Of a stretch of DNA of 64,000 nucleotides, positions 16,612-25,470 are shown piece after piece. The notes under the pieces are model-generated. The model was not told where the DNA came from and ran no database searches. It saw only the letters and a list, made by a program, of their open reading frames with translations. Within the stretch, counting starts at the first letter, position 1. Every line of letters begins with the position of its first letter. The position numbers and the translations under genes are program-made. The DNA lies in assembly GCA_963797765.1 (NCBI GenBank), contig CAWCQU010000002.1, positions 806,001-870,000 of the forward strand, given 5' to 3'. Source of the DNA: JBGPTK01 sp963797765 (lineage in GTDB: Bacteria; Acidobacteriota; Terriglobia; Acidiferrales; UBA7541).

Positions 16612-18008
16612 CGCCCCACTCCCGCTGCCGCGCCCACCAGCGATTCAAGCCGCGTGCGAAAATCCGCCAGCGATTTGCGAACCGTTTCCGGCGCCGTGCC
16701 GCCCGGCAAATTTCGCCGCGCCAGCGAAGCTTCCACAGTCAGCGCATCCGCAAGGTCTGGGCCGAACACTGGCGAAAGCTGCTTGAGTTTTTCCGCCGGC
16801 AATTGCGCAATACCCGTTCCCAATCGTTCCGCCTCACGAATCGCCTTGCCCACAAGTTCGTGCGCTTGCCGGAAGGGCACTCCGCGCGTCACCAGGTAAT
16901 CCGCCATTTCGGTGGCCACCAAGGAAGGATCGGAAGCAGCTTCGCGCAGCCGCGCTTCGTTGAATCGCGTTGCCGCGATCGTTCCCGCAGCAATTTGAGT
17001 CATCGCCAGCGCCTGGTCGTGCGCCGAGAAAAGTGTTTCTTTGTCTTCCTGCAAGTCGCGCTGGTAACTGGTTGGCAATCCCTTCAACGTCATCAGCAGC
17101 GAAACGAGCGCGGCGGTGACGCGGCCCGATTTTCCACGAATCAATTCCCACGCGTCGGGATTTTTCTTTTGCGGCATCAGGCTGCTGCCCGTGGAATATT
17201 CATCCGGAAGCGTGACGAACCCGAATTCCTGCGACGCGAACAAGACGAAATCTTCCGCCAGCCGCGAAAGGTGGCTCGCAAGCACGGAGAGCGCATATAA
17301 ATAATCGAGCGCAAAATCGCGACGGCTCACGGAATCCAGGCTGTTCCGCGTGATCCTCGCGAAACCCAGGTCGCGCGCAATCGCCGTCCGGTCGACGGCA
17401 AATCCGCAACCCGCCAGCGCTCCCGCGCCCATGGGACAGGCGTTGTTCGTATTCGCGGCAAATGCCAGCCGGTCCGCGTCGTGAAAAAAACCTTCCGCGT
17501 GCGCCAACAGAAAATGGGAAACCAGAATCGGCTGCCCGTGCTGCAGGTGAGTCATTCCGGGCATCGGCAAGCCCAGGTATTTTTCCGACCGTTCCAGCAG
17601 CGACTCGATCAGCCCGGCCACCGCGGCGATCATCGCCACCGCGGCGTCCTTGATGAACATGCGAAATTCGGTGACGCACATTTCATTCCGGCTGCGGCCG
17701 GTATGCAATTTCGCGCCGAGCGCGCCCAGCCGCTCGATCAGGGCGGTTTCCGCGAAGTGATGCACGTCTTCCGCGGCCGACGCATCGAGCCAGCCGGGCT
17801 CCGCCTGCGCCCGTTTTTCGATTTCATCCAGCGCCGAAATAATTTGTTTGGATTCGGCTTCGGTAAGGATTCCAACGCCAACCAGCGCGCGGGCCCAAGC
17901 GCGGTCCACGGCCAGTTCATAAGGAAGCAGGCGGCGGTCGAACGACCACGATCGCTCAAACTCGTAGAAAGACGCGTCCGGCGCTTTCTCGAAACGCCCG
18001 CCCCACAT
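16608..18008 (-). CDS. argH: Argininosuccinate lyase ArgH
   Basis: 466 residues. Splits argininosuccinate into arginine and fumarate. The superfamily signature is GSSLMPQKKNPD, and the early substrate loop TGRSRNEM and catalytic-His region THLQHGQP are present. The start MWGGRFEKAPD (18008) is the canonical ArgH beginning; the 132 extra upstream codons are argG sequence read out of frame. 20 bp after argG; it ends in ATGA with the GNAT gene. Confidence 0.95.
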   Translation of the reverse strand: MWGGRFEKAPDASFYEFERSWSFDRRLLPYELAVDRAWARALVGVGILTEAESKQIISALDEIEKRAQAEPGWLDASAAEDVHHFAETALIERLGALGAKLHTGRSRNEMCVTEFRMFIKDAAVAMIAAVAGLIESLLERSEKYLGLPMPGMTHLQHGQPILVSHFLLAHAEGFFHDADRLAFAANTNNACPMGAGALAGCGFAVDRTAIARDLGFARITRNSLDSVSRRDFALDYLYALSVLASHLSRLAEDFVLFASQEFGFVTLPDEYSTGSSLMPQKKNPDAWELIRGKSGRVTAALVSLLMTLKGLPTSYQRDLQEDKETLFSAHDQALAMTQIAAGTIAATRFNEARLREAASDPSLVATEMADYLVTRGVPFRQAHELVGKAIREAERLGTGIAQLPAEKLKQLSPVFGPDLADALTVEASLARRNLPGGTAPETVRKSLADFRTRLESLVGAAAGVGR

Positions 18009-18028
18009 TTTGTGATGGCCCGCTCCGC

Positions 18029-19273
18029 TCAACGATTCGCCGCTCCCACCGCTGCAGTGCTGGCGGCTTCTTCCGTCGATGGCTCTTTGCTGTTCATCGG
18101 CGGAACCGTGATGGGCAACGCGAACAAGTTGATGAAGCCCTCGGCGTCCTTCGGGTTGTATCCGGTCATGGTGAAGCTGGCGAGCTTGGTGCGATAGAGG
18201 GAATACGGCGATTCGCGCCGCAGCACGCTCACGTTGCCCTTGTAAAGCGAAAGTCCCACTTTTCCGGTAACGCGCTGCTGCGAAGAAGTGAAAAATGCGT
18301 CCAGCGATTCCCGCAGCGGAGTAAACCACATCCCGTAATAAACCATCTCCGCATAACGCAACGAGAGCAATTGCTGGTAATGAGCCGTCTCGCGATCCAG
18401 GCACAGCGATTCGAGTTCCCGGTGCGCCGTCACCAGCAACGTGCCGCCGGGAGTTTCATACGCGCCGCGCGATTTGATTCCCACCAGCCGGTTCTCCACC
18501 AATTCCATCCGCCCCACGGCGTTTGCCGCGGCCACTTCGTTCAGCGCCTCGATCAATTCCAACGGCTTCAATTTCTCCCCATTCACGGAAACCGGAGTTC
18601 CCGCTTCGAATCCAATTTCCACTTCGGCAGCCTTGTCCGGCGCCTCCGCGGGCGACACCACCCACTGCCACATCGCTTCATCCGGCGCATTCGCGGGATC
18701 TTCCAGCACGCCGCCTTCGTGGCTCAGATGCCAGATGTTCCGGTCGCGGCTATAGATATTCGCGGTGGTCTGTTCGATGGGAATATTGTGGGCGCGCGCG
18801 TAAGCGATCGCATCTTCGCGCGAGTTGATCGTCCATTCGCGCCACGGAGCGATGATCTTCAGTTCGGGGGCAAGCGCCTTGCAAGCCAGTTCGAATCGAA
18901 CCTGGTCGTTTCCTTTTCCGGTGCAGCCGTGCGCCACGGCATCCGCGCCCAATTTACGCGCCAGTTGCGCCTGCCGTTGTCCCAGGATCGGCCGCGCAAA
19001 TGAAGTTCCCAGCAAATACTTGTGCTCGTAGACGGCGCCCGCCCGCAGCGTGGGCCAGATGTAATTGACGATGAATTCCTCGCGCAAGTCTTCCACATAG
19101 GCCGCGCTTGCGCCCGTCGCCAGTGCTTTTTTTCGCGCGGCTTCCAAATCTTCCTGCTGGCCCAGGTCGCCAATCATGGCGATCACTTCGCAGCCATACG
19201 TTTCGATCAGCCACGGAATAATGATCGAAGTGTCCAGTCCTCCGGAATAGGCAAGCACCACTTTCTTTGGCAA
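18029..19273 (-). CDS. argG: Argininosuccinate synthase ArgG
   Basis: 414 residues. Condenses citrulline and aspartate with ATP. The PP-loop AYSGGLDTSIIIPWL is at the very N-terminus, and the citrulline/aspartate-binding HGCTGKGNDQVRF is present. The start is a TTG at 19273 (LPKKVVLAYSGG) with AAGGAG 6 nt upstream, where the ribosome site overlaps the argF stop (TAAGGAG). No in-frame ATG fits. The last 20 residues are Ala/Ser/Glu-rich and look like a linker tail. Confidence 0.94.
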   Translation of the reverse strand: MPKKVVLAYSGGLDTSIIIPWLIETYGCEVIAMIGDLGQQEDLEAARKKALATGASAAYVEDLREEFIVNYIWPTLRAGAVYEHKYLLGTSFARPILGQRQAQLARKLGADAVAHGCTGKGNDQVRFELACKALAPELKIIAPWREWTINSREDAIAYARAHNIPIEQTTANIYSRDRNIWHLSHEGGVLEDPANAPDEAMWQWVVSPAEAPDKAAEVEIGFEAGTPVSVNGEKLKPLELIEALNEVAAANAVGRMELVENRLVGIKSRGAYETPGGTLLVTAHRELESLCLDRETAHYQQLLSLRYAEMVYYGMWFTPLRESLDAFFTSSQQRVTGKVGLSLYKGNVSVLRRESPYSLYRTKLASFTMTGYNPKDAEGFINLFALPITVPPMNSKEPSTEEAASTAAVGAANR

Positions 19274-19283
19274 GTGAATCTCC

Positions 19284-20234
19284 TTAGCCGAGTAGCGTGA
19301 GTAGAATGGCTTTCTGTGCGTGCAGGCGGCTTTCCGCCTGATCGAATACGATCGACTGCGGCGAGTCAATGACTGCTGCGGTGACTTCCGAGCCGCGATG
19401 CGCCGGAAGACAGTGCATGAACACCGCATCCGGCGCCGCATGAGCGAACAGAGCTTCGTTTACCTGGTATGGCGCGAAAATTTTCTCGCGTTCCGCAGCC
19501 TCATCTTCCTGGCCCATGCTGGCCCACACATCCGTATAGACCGCCTGGGCCCCTGCCACGGCTTCTTCGGGGGACCGCAGAATTTCAATTTTTCCGCGAG
19601 TCTCGCGCGCCGCCCGTTTCGCTTCCGCCACGATTTCAGGGTCAGGTTCGTAGCCCGCGGGTGTAGCGATGCGCACGTGCGCGCCCACGCGGGCTCCAAT
19701 CGAAAGCAGCGAGTGGCACATATTATTTCCATCGCCGATGTAAGCGAATTTAAAGCCGCGCAGGTTTCCGTAACGCTCTTCCAGCGTGAAGAAATCCGCC
19801 AGCGCCTGGCACGGGTGGTAGCGGTCGGAAAGCGCATTGATCACCGGTATGGCCGCGTTGTCCGCCAGTTCCTGCACCACTTGCTGTTCAAACGTTCGCA
19901 CCGCGATTCCATGCACCCAGCGTTCCAGGTTGTGCGCCACGTCCGCGATCGATTCCCGCAAGCCCAACCGCGAATTCGAGTGGTCCAGAAAAACGGCGCT
20001 GCCTCCCAGGCTGGCAATCCCCACTTCAAACGTCACCCGCGTGCGCAGCGACGGCTTCTCAAAAATCAAGGCCAGGAAGCGCCCAGCCAGCGCGCCGCGA
20101 TACCGGTCGGGATGCAATTTCACGTCCGACGCCAGGTTGAACAAATCATGAATCTGGGCGGGCCCCCATTCCATGCCAGTCAGCAAATCGCGCGCCGGAG
20201 CCAAACTTGTGGATGTCACAACTGCGTTCATCAT
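19284..20234 (-). CDS. argF: Ornithine carbamoyltransferase ArgF
   Basis: 316 residues. Makes citrulline from ornithine and carbamoyl phosphate. Carbamoyl-phosphate motif KPSLRTR (usually STRTR), HPCQALADF and the ornithine motif FMHCLPAHRG are all present, so the active site looks complete. The start is a double ATG directly abutting the argD stop (TAA ATG ATG). The Leu variant in SLRTR is seen in many transcarbamylases. An acetylornithine-specific enzyme cannot be fully excluded, but the presence of argJ favours free ornithine. Confidence 0.93.
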   Translation of the reverse strand: MMNAVVTSTSLAPARDLLTGMEWGPAQIHDLFNLASDVKLHPDRYRGALAGRFLALIFEKPSLRTRVTFEVGIASLGGSAVFLDHSNSRLGLRESIADVAHNLERWVHGIAVRTFEQQVVQELADNAAIPVINALSDRYHPCQALADFFTLEERYGNLRGFKFAYIGDGNNMCHSLLSIGARVGAHVRIATPAGYEPDPEIVAEAKRAARETRGKIEILRSPEEAVAGAQAVYTDVWASMGQEDEAAEREKIFAPYQVNEALFAHAAPDAVFMHCLPAHRGSEVTAAVIDSPQSIVFDQAESRLHAQKAILLTLLG

Positions 20235-21554
20235 TTACCTCGCGACCGCCAGCGCCGCCGGTTCCGCTTTTGCATGCGACGCATGTTCTTCCAGTTTCGC
20301 TTTCGGTTTGGGCGTCTTGGCCAAAACAGTTTCAAATTTCTCGAGGAAATCCTTCACCTGTTGCGCGCGAATAATGAACGGTGGCAACAGGCGCAGTGTG
20401 TGTTCGTGCGTGCAGTTGATGATTAATCCGTTGCGCAACGCGGCTTCCACGTAGGAGGCGCCGTCTACGGTCAATTCCACGCCGAGCATCAATCCTTCCC
20501 CGCGCACTTCACGGATGAAATCGTATTTCGCCGCCAGCTTCTCGAGACCCGCGCGCAATTCCGCGCCGCGAGCTCGGATATTTTCGATCAATTTCTCATC
20601 TTCCACGGTGGTCAAAAACTCAAGAGCCGCCGCGCAGATCAGCGGCCCGCCGGCAAACGTCGAGCCATGCAAGCCGGGAGTGAGCGCCGAGGCAAACTCT
20701 TCATTGGCGATAAACGCGCCAAGTGGCAACCCGCCGGCCAGCGGCTTCGCGACAGTAACAATGTCCGGCTTCGCTTCGAATTTCTGGTACGCGAATTTCC
20801 GCCCCGTCCGTCCAAGCCCGCTTTGAATTTCATCCGCGATCAGCGCGGCATGATGGGCGTTCGTCAGGTCCCGCGCGCGCTGCCAGAATTCCTCGCTGAC
20901 GGAATAGATCCCGCCTTCGCCTTGAACCGGCTCAATCACCAGGGCGCAGACACCGCCCGCTGCATTCGGTTCAAACTTCGCTTCTAAGTCCTCCAGATCG
21001 TTGAATCTTATAAACTCCACGCCCGGCACCAACGGCTCAAACGGCTCGCGGTATTTCTCGGTGGCGGTAATCGAAAGCGCGCCAAACGTCCGTCCGTGAA
21101 ACGAGTTTTCCAGCGCCAGAAACCGGGTTCTCGGGGGCATCCCGGCCGTGGCATGCTTGTGCGCATAAATCCGAGCCAGCTTCAGCGCTCCTTCTACCGC
21201 TTCGGTCCCGCTATTGGTGAAGAAAACGCGGTCGAGCCCGGACCATTTGGCCAGCTTCGCCGCCAGCGGACCCTGGTACGGATTGTGGAACAAGTTCGAA
21301 AGGTGGATGGCGTTGGCCGCCTCGCGGCGAATCACCCGCACCAGACGTGCATGCGAATATCCCAGCGCATTCACAGCGATGCCGCCCAGAAAATCGAGAT
21401 ACTGCTTGCCCTTCGAATCAAACAGGTAGCAGCCCTTGCCGCGCGTGAACACCACCGGCGGGCGCCGGTAGGTGTTCATCAAATGTTTCGCTTCGTCGCG
21501 ATGGATTCGCGCCGCGTTGACCTGTCCTTCGTTTTTTACTTTTGATGGTTTCAT
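20235..21554 (-). CDS. argD: Acetylornithine aminotransferase ArgD
   Basis: 439 residues, class III PLP aminotransferase. Converts N-acetylglutamate semialdehyde to N-acetylornithine with glutamate. The motif ADEIQSGLGRTGRKFA and the Schiff-base Lys in VAKPLAGGLPLGA (near residue 268) are present. The start MKPSKVKNEGQ (21554) overlaps the argB stop as ATGA; 102 more upstream codons in frame lie in argB. May double as succinyldiaminopimelate aminotransferase, as in other bacteria. Confidence 0.94.
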   Translation of the reverse strand: MKPSKVKNEGQVNAARIHRDEAKHLMNTYRRPPVVFTRGKGCYLFDSKGKQYLDFLGGIAVNALGYSHARLVRVIRREAANAIHLSNLFHNPYQGPLAAKLAKWSGLDRVFFTNSGTEAVEGALKLARIYAHKHATAGMPPRTRFLALENSFHGRTFGALSITATEKYREPFEPLVPGVEFIRFNDLEDLEAKFEPNAAGGVCALVIEPVQGEGGIYSVSEEFWQRARDLTNAHHAALIADEIQSGLGRTGRKFAYQKFEAKPDIVTVAKPLAGGLPLGAFIANEEFASALTPGLHGSTFAGGPLICAAALEFLTTVEDEKLIENIRARGAELRAGLEKLAAKYDFIREVRGEGLMLGVELTVDGASYVEAALRNGLIINCTHEHTLRLLPPFIIRAQQVKDFLEKFETVLAKTPKPKAKLEEHASHAKAEPAALAVAR

Positions 21555-22378
21555 CGCACTGCCTTTGCCGTACGCGCCGCGGTGCGCGTAAACGAATAGG
21601 TGACCCGAGTTCCCGGCGCCTTCGTGCCGCCGGCGGCCAAGAGCAAAGCACGCGGCCGCGTTCCGCCGGCGATGCGCACTTGCTTGACGCCGCCCGCCAG
21701 TGCCCGCTTGGCGGCTTCCAGCTTCAGCACCATTCCCCCTGACACTTTGTGCTGCCGGATTAAATCCTCGATGTCGCTGCCGCTCACCGCCGAAAGCACT
21801 TTGTCGCCATCCAGCACTCCGGCAACGTCCGTCAAGAATATCAGGCGATCGGCATGGCAATATTCAGCGCAAGCGGCCGCCATGTGATCGGCATTGATGT
21901 TGTAAAGCTCTCCATCCGCTCCCAGGCCCAGGCACGAAGCGACGGGTATCACTCCCGCCCGCCACAGCGAAGTCAGAAATTCCAGATTCACTCCGGTGAC
22001 GTAACCGACGAAGCCCAGCCCGCCGCTTACTTCGTTGTGCATCATCGGCTCGGCCAGAAAGCACGCCGAATCCGACGCCGCGATTCCCACGGCCGGGTGT
22101 CCCGCCAGCGAAATTGCCGCGGCCATCCGCTTGTTCAGCAAGCCACCAAGCACCATTACGGCCACGTCGCGCGTTTCGCGATCGGTCACGCGCAAGCCGT
22201 TCACGAAGCGGCTCGTGATTCCCATGCGCGCCAGGGTCGCGGTAAAAATTTTCCCGCCGCCGTGCACGATCAACAGCTCATGTCCTTCTTTTGCAAGCTC
22301 CACGATCTGCCGCGCAATGCTCTGAACGTTTTCTTCCTGTTCGAGCAGCGCGCCGGCAATTTTTACGACGAGTCTCAT
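21551..22378 (-). CDS. argB: Acetylglutamate kinase ArgB
   Basis: 275 residues, amino-acid kinase fold; phosphorylates N-acetylglutamate. The glycine-rich LLIVHGGGK binds ATP phosphates, and IFLTDVAGVLD and KVSGGMVLKLEAA are the nucleotide-binding segments. The start MRLVVKIAGALL (22378) overlaps the argC stop as ATGA. The N-terminus is short, without the extra helix that in some species gives arginine-inhibited hexamers, so feedback inhibition is uncertain. Confidence 0.94.
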   Translation of the reverse strand: MRLVVKIAGALLEQEENVQSIARQIVELAKEGHELLIVHGGGKIFTATLARMGITSRFVNGLRVTDRETRDVAVMVLGGLLNKRMAAAISLAGHPAVGIAASDSACFLAEPMMHNEVSGGLGFVGYVTGVNLEFLTSLWRAGVIPVASCLGLGADGELYNINADHMAAACAEYCHADRLIFLTDVAGVLDGDKVLSAVSGSDIEDLIRQHKVSGGMVLKLEAAKRALAGGVKQVRIAGGTRPRALLLAAGGTKAPGTRVTYSFTRTAARTAKAVR

Positions 22379-23409
22379 ATCAGTCCTGTGGTTTCGGGAT
22401 AACCCAGCATCCCGTTTAGGTTTTGCACCGCTTGCCCGGCGGCGCCTTTCCCCAGATTGTCGAGGCAGGAAACGATCACCAGCCGCTGGCCCGATGGATC
22501 GAGGGCGAAGCCGATGTCGCAAAAATTCGTGTGCGTCACATGCTGCAATTCTGGCAGGCGGCCCGCCGGTGAAATTCTCACCAGCTTCCTCCCGGCATAA
22601 AACTGCCGGTACAGCCCTTCAATTTCATCGGCCTTGTGCGGCTCGCTCAGCCATACATACAGAGTGGATAGAATCCCGCGCTCCACGGGCAGCAGATGCG
22701 TGGTGAACATCATGTCGCCAGGTTCGAGCCCCAGATGCCCGGTAATTTCCGGTGTGTGCCGGTGGGTGAACACTCCGTATGCACGAAAATTTCCGTTCAC
22801 TTCGACGAAGTGTGTTTCGCGCTTCGGCTCTTTTCCCGCGCCGCTCACACCCGATTTGCAATCACAGACAATCCCGCGCTCGCGCGCCACCCAGCCGGAG
22901 TCCATGATCGGCCGCAATCCCAGAATCACCGACGTGGCGTAGCACCCCGGATTCGCAACCAACTTTGCATCCGCTGGCGCTACCGGATAAAGCTCGGGCA
23001 AACCGTAAACCGCACCGGCGAGCAGTTCCCGCGCCGCCGCCGGAATCTTGTACCAATGTGAAAATGTCTCGGGCTCGCGGAAGCGGAACGCACCGCTCAA
23101 ATCCACCATTGGAATCTCCGCCTCGGCGAGCTCCAGTGCGAGCTCGATCGAAGCCTCGTGTGGCGTGGAAAGAAACACGGCGCGCGCCCCGCTTTTCGCG
23201 ATCGATTCCGCCGAGTACGTCCGGCACGGCGCATCACCCCAGCCCCGTAATTGGGGAAACAATTCGCTCAGGCAATGAATATTCGAATGCGCCTCGCGCA
23301 AATAAAAGGTCGGCGCTTCCACATGCGGATGGCGAAGCAGAATCCGGGCCAGTTCGTAACCCGCATACCCCGTCGCGCCGACGACGGCAACTTTTGCCTT
23401 AGCCGTCAT
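22375..23409 (-). CDS. argC: N-acetyl-gamma-glutamyl-phosphate reductase ArgC
   Basis: 344 residues. NADPH-dependent reduction of acetylglutamyl phosphate. The N-terminal Rossmann motif is VVGATGYAGYELARIL, the catalytic Cys sits in VANPGCYATS (near residue 155), and the His-containing HRHTPEI is downstream. ATGA overlap with argR upstream and argB downstream. The full length suits the long type of ArgC. Confidence 0.95.
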   Translation of the reverse strand: MTAKAKVAVVGATGYAGYELARILLRHPHVEAPTFYLREAHSNIHCLSELFPQLRGWGDAPCRTYSAESIAKSGARAVFLSTPHEASIELALELAEAEIPMVDLSGAFRFREPETFSHWYKIPAAARELLAGAVYGLPELYPVAPADAKLVANPGCYATSVILGLRPIMDSGWVARERGIVCDCKSGVSGAGKEPKRETHFVEVNGNFRAYGVFTHRHTPEITGHLGLEPGDMMFTTHLLPVERGILSTLYVWLSEPHKADEIEGLYRQFYAGRKLVRISPAGRLPELQHVTHTNFCDIGFALDPSGQRLVIVSCLDNLGKGAAGQAVQNLNGMLGYPETTGLI

Positions 23410-23855
23410 CGGAGTAGATCCTCGATGCGCTTCTGCAGAGCGGCGCGAGTGGATTTCGATGGAGTAACGATCAGGATAGTATCGTCGCCCGCCAGAGTCC
23501 CCGCCACTTCCTTCCAGTGCTCGGCATCAATCGCGGCCGCCAACGGCTGCGCCCCGCTTGGGGGGGTCTTCAGAACCAGCAGATTCTGCGCCGGACGAAT
23601 ATCCAGCAGAAATTCCCTCAGCGCGCGCATCAGAACCGGCATTGCCGCCGTTTCTTCGTTCACCGCTGTGAACGGCCGGTACCCATCGCCGGTCTTCACC
23701 AGCTTTAGATCGCGCAAATCACGCGAAAGCGTCGCCTGGGTCACGCGCATCCCCAGGTGCGAGAGCCGCCGCCGCAGTTCGTCCTGATTCGAGATGGCTT
23801 CCGCCGAGATCACTTTTAGAATCTGCCCTTGCCGAAATCGCTTTTGCATCCCCAT
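23406..23855 (-). CDS. argR: Arginine repressor ArgR
   Basis: 149 residues. Winged-helix DNA-binding domain (DELRRRLSHLGMRVTQATLS, then RDLRDLKL) followed by the arginine-binding oligomer domain ending GTLAGDDTILIVTPSK. Hexameric ArgR with arginine represses arg genes. It is the first gene of the arg operon and so controls its own transcription. Two close ATGs, 23855 and 23849, are possible; both lack a strong ribosome site. An ARG-box-like palindrome lies about 30-45 bp upstream. Confidence 0.93.
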   Translation of the reverse strand: MGMQKRFRQGQILKVISAEAISNQDELRRRLSHLGMRVTQATLSRDLRDLKLVKTGDGYRPFTAVNEETAAMPVLMRALREFLLDIRPAQNLLVLKTPPSGAQPLAAAIDAEHWKEVAGTLAGDDTILIVTPSKSTRAALQKRIEDLLR

Positions 23856-23877
23856 AAATGGCGTCTGACTGATTATG

Positions 23878-23899
23878 CAGTCGACTGTATATTTATACG
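23878..23899. promoter_or_regulatory. Candidate ARG box (ArgR operator) of the arg operon
   Basis: TGTATATTTATACG (23886-23899) agrees at 11 of 14 positions with the ARG-box core TGAATATTTATTCA and is an inverted repeat GTATA-TT-TATAC. Joined to it is a second perfect palindrome, CAGTCGACTG (23878-23887). Placed just upstream of argR, the pair could bind an ArgR hexamer. The AT-rich stretch stands out from the GC-rich surroundings. Confidence 0.6.
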
Positions 23900-24132
23900 T
23901 TGCGGGACACACGCTGTCAACCCGGAATTATGTGGTTGTGGAAAAAATTATTTGGCCCGGACGGCGATTCTCGCGCTCCCAGTCCTTCGCGGCGATTCAG
24001 CGCGTCCGTTCGCGATGAAAAGAAATTTAGGACCACCCGCGCGCAACACAGCTACAATGCCCGGCGGCGCAGCACACCCGTAAGGATCGCGTGCGCCCTG
24101 CAAAAAAGGATTCTCCATCCCGGAGGAACGCA

Positions 24133-25437
24133 ATGAAGCATTTCGCAGTCTTGCTTCTCTTGATTTCGGTTCTGGCAGCTCTGCCCGGCTCAGCCCAGGA
24201 ACCGGCGGCCGCGAAGCCCGCGGTGGCCGCCATCAAGGCCGGAAAAGTTCTGGACGTCACATCCGGCAAATATCTCGAAAACCAAATCATTCTGATCGAA
24301 GGCGAGCGCATCACAAAAATCGGCCCGGCCTCCGAACTCGAATCACAACTGCCCGCCGATGCGCGCGTAGTCGACCTCTCGCATTCCACCGTGCTGCCCG
24401 GCCTGATTGATTGCCACACGCATCTCACCGGTTCGCCATTTCTTCTCGGACCGCGTGGCCTGCATTCTTCCGTCCCGCGGGATGCGCTGCTCGGCGCCCG
24501 CAACGCTCGCGTCACTCTACAGGCCGGCTTCACCACGGTTCGCAACGTCGGCGCTCCCGGCTATGCGGATATCGCGTTGCGCGATGCGATCAATGCTGGA
24601 GACGTTCCCGGCCCGCGCATGCTCGCCTCCGGTCCCGGCCTCAGCATTACCGGAGGACACGGCGACCAGAACTTCCTCGCCCCCGAATTTCACGCTTCCG
24701 GTGACGGAGTCGCCGATGGCGTTCAAGGCGTCACCATTAAAGTCCGCGAAAACATCAAATTCGGCGCGGACCTCATCAAAATTCTCGCCACCGGAGGAGT
24801 CCTCTCCGAAGGCGACAATCCCACCTTTCAGCAATACAGCCCCGAGGAAATGCGCGCCATCGTCGAAACCGCCCACGGCCTGGGCCGCAAAGTCGCTGCT
24901 CACGCGCACGGCGCGCTCGGCATCAAGACCGCGGTCCTCGCCGGAGTCGATTCCATCGAGCACGGCAGCTATATCAATGACGAAGACATCCAGTTGATGA
25001 AACAGCATGGAACTTACCTGGTCCCCACGCTCTACCTGGGCGATTGGTTTCTAGCCAATGCCGACAAGCTCGGCGTCACTCCTTACGTTTTGGAAAAAGC
25101 CAAAATGGTGATGCCCGCCGCCCGCATCAACATCTCCCATGCCTTTCACGAAGGAGTGAAAGTCGCATTTGGCACCGACGCCGCTGTTTATCCGCACGGG
25201 CTGAACGCGCATGAATTTGGAGTGATGGTGAAGCTGGGCCTGACGCCGCTGCAAAGCATTCAGGCGGCGACGGTAAATGCCGCTGACCTCCTCGGTTGGT
25301 CAGACCGCGTGGGAACATTGCAGGCTGGAAAATTTGCCGATCTGGTCGCCGTCGAAGGCGATCCGCTCGCCGACGTAACGATACTCGAGCACGTGAAATT
25401 CGTGATGAAGGGTGGTGAAGTGATCAAATCCGAGTAA
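24133..25437 (+). CDS. Exported amidohydrolase (Xaa-Pro dipeptidase / imidazolonepropionase-like)
   Basis: 434 residues. Signal peptide MKHFAVLLLLISVLAALPGS. Metal-dependent amidohydrolase TIM barrel with the usual ligands: DCHTHL, a carbamylated Lys candidate in LIKILATGG, AHAHG, IEHGSY and the final Asp in FGTDAA. Closest in pattern to secreted prolidase-like and imidazolonepropionase-related hydrolases that cleave dipeptides or cyclic amides. ATG 24133 has GGAGG 6 nt upstream; the upstream in-frame ATG (24091) does not. Divergent from argR. Confidence 0.85.
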   Translation: MKHFAVLLLLISVLAALPGSAQEPAAAKPAVAAIKAGKVLDVTSGKYLENQIILIEGERITKIGPASELESQLPADARVVDLSHSTVLPGLIDCHTHLTGSPFLLGPRGLHSSVPRDALLGARNARVTLQAGFTTVRNVGAPGYADIALRDAINAGDVPGPRMLASGPGLSITGGHGDQNFLAPEFHASGDGVADGVQGVTIKVRENIKFGADLIKILATGGVLSEGDNPTFQQYSPEEMRAIVETAHGLGRKVAAHAHGALGIKTAVLAGVDSIEHGSYINDEDIQLMKQHGTYLVPTLYLGDWFLANADKLGVTPYVLEKAKMVMPAARINISHAFHEGVKVAFGTDAAVYPHGLNAHEFGVMVKLGLTPLQSIQAATVNAADLLGWSDRVGTLQAGKFADLVAVEGDPLADVTILEHVKFVMKGGEVIKSE

Positions 25438-25470
25438 CGGGAAACGAAACGCTCAAGCGCGCGCTGTGCA

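Noticed and set aside
18009..18404. N-terminal extension of argH (and similar ones of hoxF, argD, argB)
   Set aside because: The extra codons overlap the upstream gene in another frame, and the canonical starts fit the overlaps or short gaps.
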